From: Undibacterium sp.
GTDB lineage: Bacteria; Pseudomonadota; Gammaproteobacteria; Burkholderiales; Burkholderiaceae_D
Direction of reading: 5' to 3'
DNA: 17,317 nucleotides
Assembly: GCA_019752975.1 (NCBI GenBank)
Contig: JAIELM010000163.1
Span: 1 to 17,317 of the forward strand
In this document: piece after piece, positions 14,840 through 17,317 of the stretch
How the letters are laid out: each line of letters opens with the position of its first letter
How positions within the stretch are numbered: position 1 is the first letter of the stretch
Translations under genes and position numbers: made by a program
Notes under the pieces: generated by a model
Told to the model about the DNA's origin: nothing
Seen by the model: only the letters and a program-made list of their open reading frames with translations
The model's database searches: none

Positions 14840-17317
14840 TGAAGCGACAAGCGATACAACAAGCGATGCAACAAACGATACGACAAGCGATGCAAAAAAA
14901 AATAAATTCACCTCAAGCACCAAAAAAATTACTGGCAATGGCGGCGCTCAGCTGCTTGCTTAGCGCAAATGGCGTGGTGTTCGCTGATGTACGTACTGAT
15001 GGTAGTTTGGGCGCAGTACAAGCATTGAGTGGCAACATGATAGTCCCGCAAACTTTGGGACAGATCAAGGGGCAAAATTTATTCCATAGTTTTTCCCTGT
15101 TGAATGTCAATGCCGGCGAATCATTAAGCTTCACCACCACCGATAGTTTTCAAAATGTCGTGACACGTGTCACCGGTGGCACGCCGACCACTATACAAGG
15201 TTTGTTGCAGCTTAGTGCAGCGACGGGTTCCAAGCCTAATTTCTATTTGATCAATCCGAATGGCATTGTCTTTGGTGATGGCGCCATAATTGATGTCCCT
15301 GCGGGTTTGCATTTAAGTACCGCGAATTATTTACAATTTGCTGACGGCCGGTTTCACGCCGACCTGAACGCCGCTAGCAGTTTATCTACCGCGGCACCAG
15401 AAGCCTTTGGTTTTCTTGGTGGTACGAACGCCAGTGTGCGATTCGCTGACTCTGTAAAAATTGAGTCAGTAGGAGCACGCCCTATCAGTTTGATTGCGGG
15501 TGAAATCAGTATTGACAATACCGTGCTCCGTAGTGATGGTGGAGATATTCGTGTCATGGCGGTAGCCGATGCCAAGCAATTGATTGACACTAGTATGCGC
15601 GCAGACATGCGCTCGGATCTAAGAGGCAAGATAGAGATCACCAATGCTGGACATTTAGATTCTTCTGGTAGCGTCGGTGTTGACGGTGGAAATATTATGG
15701 TCAGTGGTGGCAATATTCAAATTGGCTCACCTGAGCGCGAGTCGTTTCGCGGCATCGCCAGTAATGCCACAGCGCTCAGTGGTAAGGCCGGGAATATCAC
15801 GGTGAATGCAACTGGTACCCTCACGATTGTGGGGGGGAATAGCGTCACCTCGTCAACCTATGGCAAATCCGATGCGGGTTCCGTCACCGTACATGCGAGA
15901 AACATGTTAATTGATGGCCAAAATCTGACTTCGGTGGGAATTCATAGCAATGCAGAAAGCGGAACGGGAAACGCAGGCCACGTCGATGTTAGGATAGACG
16001 AAAGCTTGCATATTCAAAACGGCGGTGCGATTGCCACCTCCACGTTTGCCGAGGGCAAGGCTGGGTTTGTTGCGGTCAATGCCAAGAATATTGTTCTAGA
16101 TGGGCAAGGTATTGTCACAGGTATTGTGAGCGACACCAACAGCCATTTTTCAAATGCGGGGCTGGGTGGCGAAGTGTCAGTGCAAGCGACTGAAAAAATT
16201 TCTATCCTTAACGGTGCTAGTATTTCGGCCTCCTCATTTACTGTCGGTAATCGCTATACGGCAGCCTCAGCAGGAAAAATTTCTATACTAACGAAGGACT
16301 TGTTCCTAGACGGACTAGGCAATACTAGAACCGGTGTGCGTAGTTTCACCGCCAGCGTAGGCAATGCCGGCAATATTGAGATTAAAGCGAGTGGTGACGT
16401 AAGCATAGTCAATGGCGCCAATATTACGACAGAGACGAACTATCTCGGGGCCGGTGGTAACATTGCTTTGCGTGCGAAGAATCTTTACATTGACGGTCAG
16501 GGCGATAAACACACAGGAATTTTCAGCAATGTCGGCACTCAAGGCAGAGCTCAAGCGGGTAACGTCAATGTCCAAGTCGATGAGCTCTTACGTCTACAAA
16601 ATTCCGCCAAAATATCCAGTTCTACCGATAGTTATGGGCGTGCCTCCGCAGGATCCATATCGATAGAAGCGCGCAATATTGAACTGAGCGGTGCGCTAGA
16701 TTCTAGTTTGCCACGTACTGAAATTGTAAGTACCGCCCACGCCGATGATTATGATCTTTATTCGACTGGTAACGCGGGATCGGTCACCGTCAAGACAAGT
16801 GAAAACCTACTTCTGCAACATGGTGCCAGCATTTCTTCGAGCACCTATTACAAAGGAAGCGCAGGCACAGTCAAAGTAGACGCGCGCAATTTGGCGCTAG
16901 AAAGTGACGCTGTAATTAGTTCGGAAGCAGGTGAATTTTCCTCGGGACAAACCGGCAATATTAGTTTGCATGCAGCCGAGGCGATACGTGTTGATCATGC
17001 GCAGGTCTCAATTCGAAATCTAGCGACCGTTGCAAAACCAGAAGTGATTATCGGCACTAGCCTGCAACTACAAGCCGATGCCCTACAACTAGATCATGCC
17101 GACATTACCGCTGCATCGAGTGGTAATGTGTCGGCGAGTCAAATTCAAATTGATTTTGGACGGCAGATGCGTTTATCACCTTCCTTGATTACCACCAGTG
17201 CGGTCAGTGGTAATGGTGGAAGTATTCGCGTAACTGGTAATGGCGCTTTGATTTTGCAGCAGTCGCAAATTAGCACCTCGGTGACCGGTGTTGATAATGG
17301 CAACGGTGGAAATATTG
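14839..17317 (+). CDS. TpsA exoprotein, filamentous-haemagglutinin-type secretion domain with beta-helical repeats (3' end beyond window)
   Basis: Secreted partner of the TpsB/CHAT operon, open for 826 codons to the window edge without a stop or frameshift. The start is the ATG overlapping the CHAT stop. The N-terminus has a polar tetrapeptide-repeat segment (3-22), then a hydrophobic signal core LLAMAALSCLLSANGVVFA with likely cleavage at A|D near residue 49. The haemagglutinin activity/TPS domain runs from about 50 to 300, with the hallmark NPNGIVFG at 139-146. From about 315 the chain is a repetitive beta-helix. Roughly 65-70-residue units begin with (N/S)AGxV/I, contain an INGASIxSST-like turn and a second AGxIxIxAxNLxLDGxG line, and show at least six copies before the edge. 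This wording resembles exoproteins often paired with CHAT proteins in cyanobacteria rather than Bordetella FHA. No cysteine-rich adhesin or toxin tip is visible; cargo function is unknown. Confidence 0.9.
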   Translation, partial: MKRQAIQQAMQQTIRQAMQKKINSPQAPKKLLAMAALSCLLSANGVVFADVRTDGSLGAVQALSGNMIVPQTLGQIKGQNLFHSFSLLNVNAGESLSFTTTDSFQNVVTRVTGGTPTTIQGLLQLSAATGSKPNFYLINPNGIVFGDGAIIDVPAGLHLSTANYLQFADGRFHADLNAASSLSTAAPEAFGFLGGTNASVRFADSVKIESVGARPISLIAGEISIDNTVLRSDGGDIRVMAVADAKQLIDTSMRADMRSDLRGKIEITNAGHLDSSGSVGVDGGNIMVSGGNIQIGSPERESFRGIASNATALSGKAGNITVNATGTLTIVGGNSVTSSTYGKSDAGSVTVHARNMLIDGQNLTSVGIHSNAESGTGNAGHVDVRIDESLHIQNGGAIATSTFAEGKAGFVAVNAKNIVLDGQGIVTGIVSDTNSHFSNAGLGGEVSVQATEKISILNGASISASSFTVGNRYTAASAGKISILTKDLFLDGLGNTRTGVRSFTASVGNAGNIEIKASGDVSIVNGANITTETNYLGAGGNIALRAKNLYIDGQGDKHTGIFSNVGTQGRAQAGNVNVQVDELLRLQNSAKISSSTDSYGRASAGSISIEARNIELSGALDSSLPRTEIVSTAHADDYDLYSTGNAGSVTVKTSENLLLQHGASISSSTYYKGSAGTVKVDARNLALESDAVISSEAGEFSSGQTGNISLHAAEAIRVDHAQVSIRNLATVAKPEVIIGTSLQLQADALQLDHADITAASSGNVSASQIQIDFGRQMRLSPSLITTSAVSGNGGSIRVTGNGALILQQSQISTSVTGVDNGNGGNI
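14845..14892 (+). repeat. Four in-frame 12-bp tandem units in the tpsA signal region
   Basis: Units CGACAAGCGATA, CAACAAGCGATG, CAACAAACGATA and CGACAAGCGATG, with a fifth decayed unit at 14893-14904, encode RQAI-QQAM-QQTI-RQAM-(QKKI). They extend the basic n-region ahead of the hydrophobic core of the signal peptide and add internal ATG codons in frame. As in tpsB the period is 12 bp, but the unit sequence differs. Confidence 0.85.

Noticed and set aside
14839..14940. Conserved extended signal peptide region of autotransporters/TpsA proteins
   Set aside because: The usual pattern with the Arg/Trp-containing start (N.xYRxxWN type) is absent; the extension consists of tetrapeptide repeats instead.
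15354..15713. 119-codon minus-strand frame opposite tpsA
   Set aside because: It is fully inside the tpsA secretion domain, whose frame is strongly supported; composition is that of an antisense shadow.
1..17317. tRNA or rRNA genes
   Set aside because: No stretch resembling a tRNA cloverleaf with a GGTTCGA-type T-loop or rRNA sequence was recognised while reading both strands.

Overview
The window looks like a chromosomal segment of a betaproteobacterium, probably order Burkholderiales and perhaps an Oxalobacteraceae/Undibacterium-like organism. That rests on the gene order lptD-surA-pdxA-rsmA next to amgK-murU, the style of the protein sequences and the moderate GC content. The taxon is an inference from pattern, not from a search.

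Left part (1-6170, minus strand): a classical envelope/ribosome-maturation cluster is transcribed right to left as lptD, surA, pdxA and rsmA; rsmA runs off the left edge. It couples LPS insertion (LptD), outer-membrane protein chaperoning (SurA), pyridoxal-phosphate synthesis (PdxA) and 16S rRNA dimethylation (RsmA). The lptD-surA gap holds a 103-bp repeat with 16-bp terminal inverted repeats (R1). The surA-pdxA gap holds a plausible pdxA promoter, a hairpin and a degenerate direct repeat.

Middle (6348-9247, plus strand): divergent from lptD lies a tight operon, amgK-murU-ubiH. AmgK and MurU form the MurNAc recycling shortcut to UDP-MurNAc, and UbiH is a ubiquinone-ring hydroxylase. A small secreted protein of unknown function (9338-9676, minus) converges on it.

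Mobile-DNA patch (9965-10536): two more copies of the R1-type repeat lie in inverted orientation (R2, R3). R2 is interrupted inside its right terminal repeat by a decayed IS110-family insertion sequence that still encodes the first ~40 residues of its transposase. Removing 263 bp restores the terminal repeat exactly.

Right part (10587-17317, plus strand): a tightly packed two-partner-secretion operon encodes a TpsB outer-membrane transporter (ShlB/FhaC family), an exported TPR-CHAT putative cysteine protease with its His/Cys dyad, and a TpsA exoprotein with a haemagglutinin-type secretion domain and a long repetitive beta-helix, cut by the right edge. The junctions are 2 bp and a 1-bp stop/start overlap, so the CHAT protein is built into the secretion operon. 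Both tpsB and tpsA carry short in-frame tandem repeats of a 12-bp unit near their 5' ends. This locus is the most interesting part of the window.
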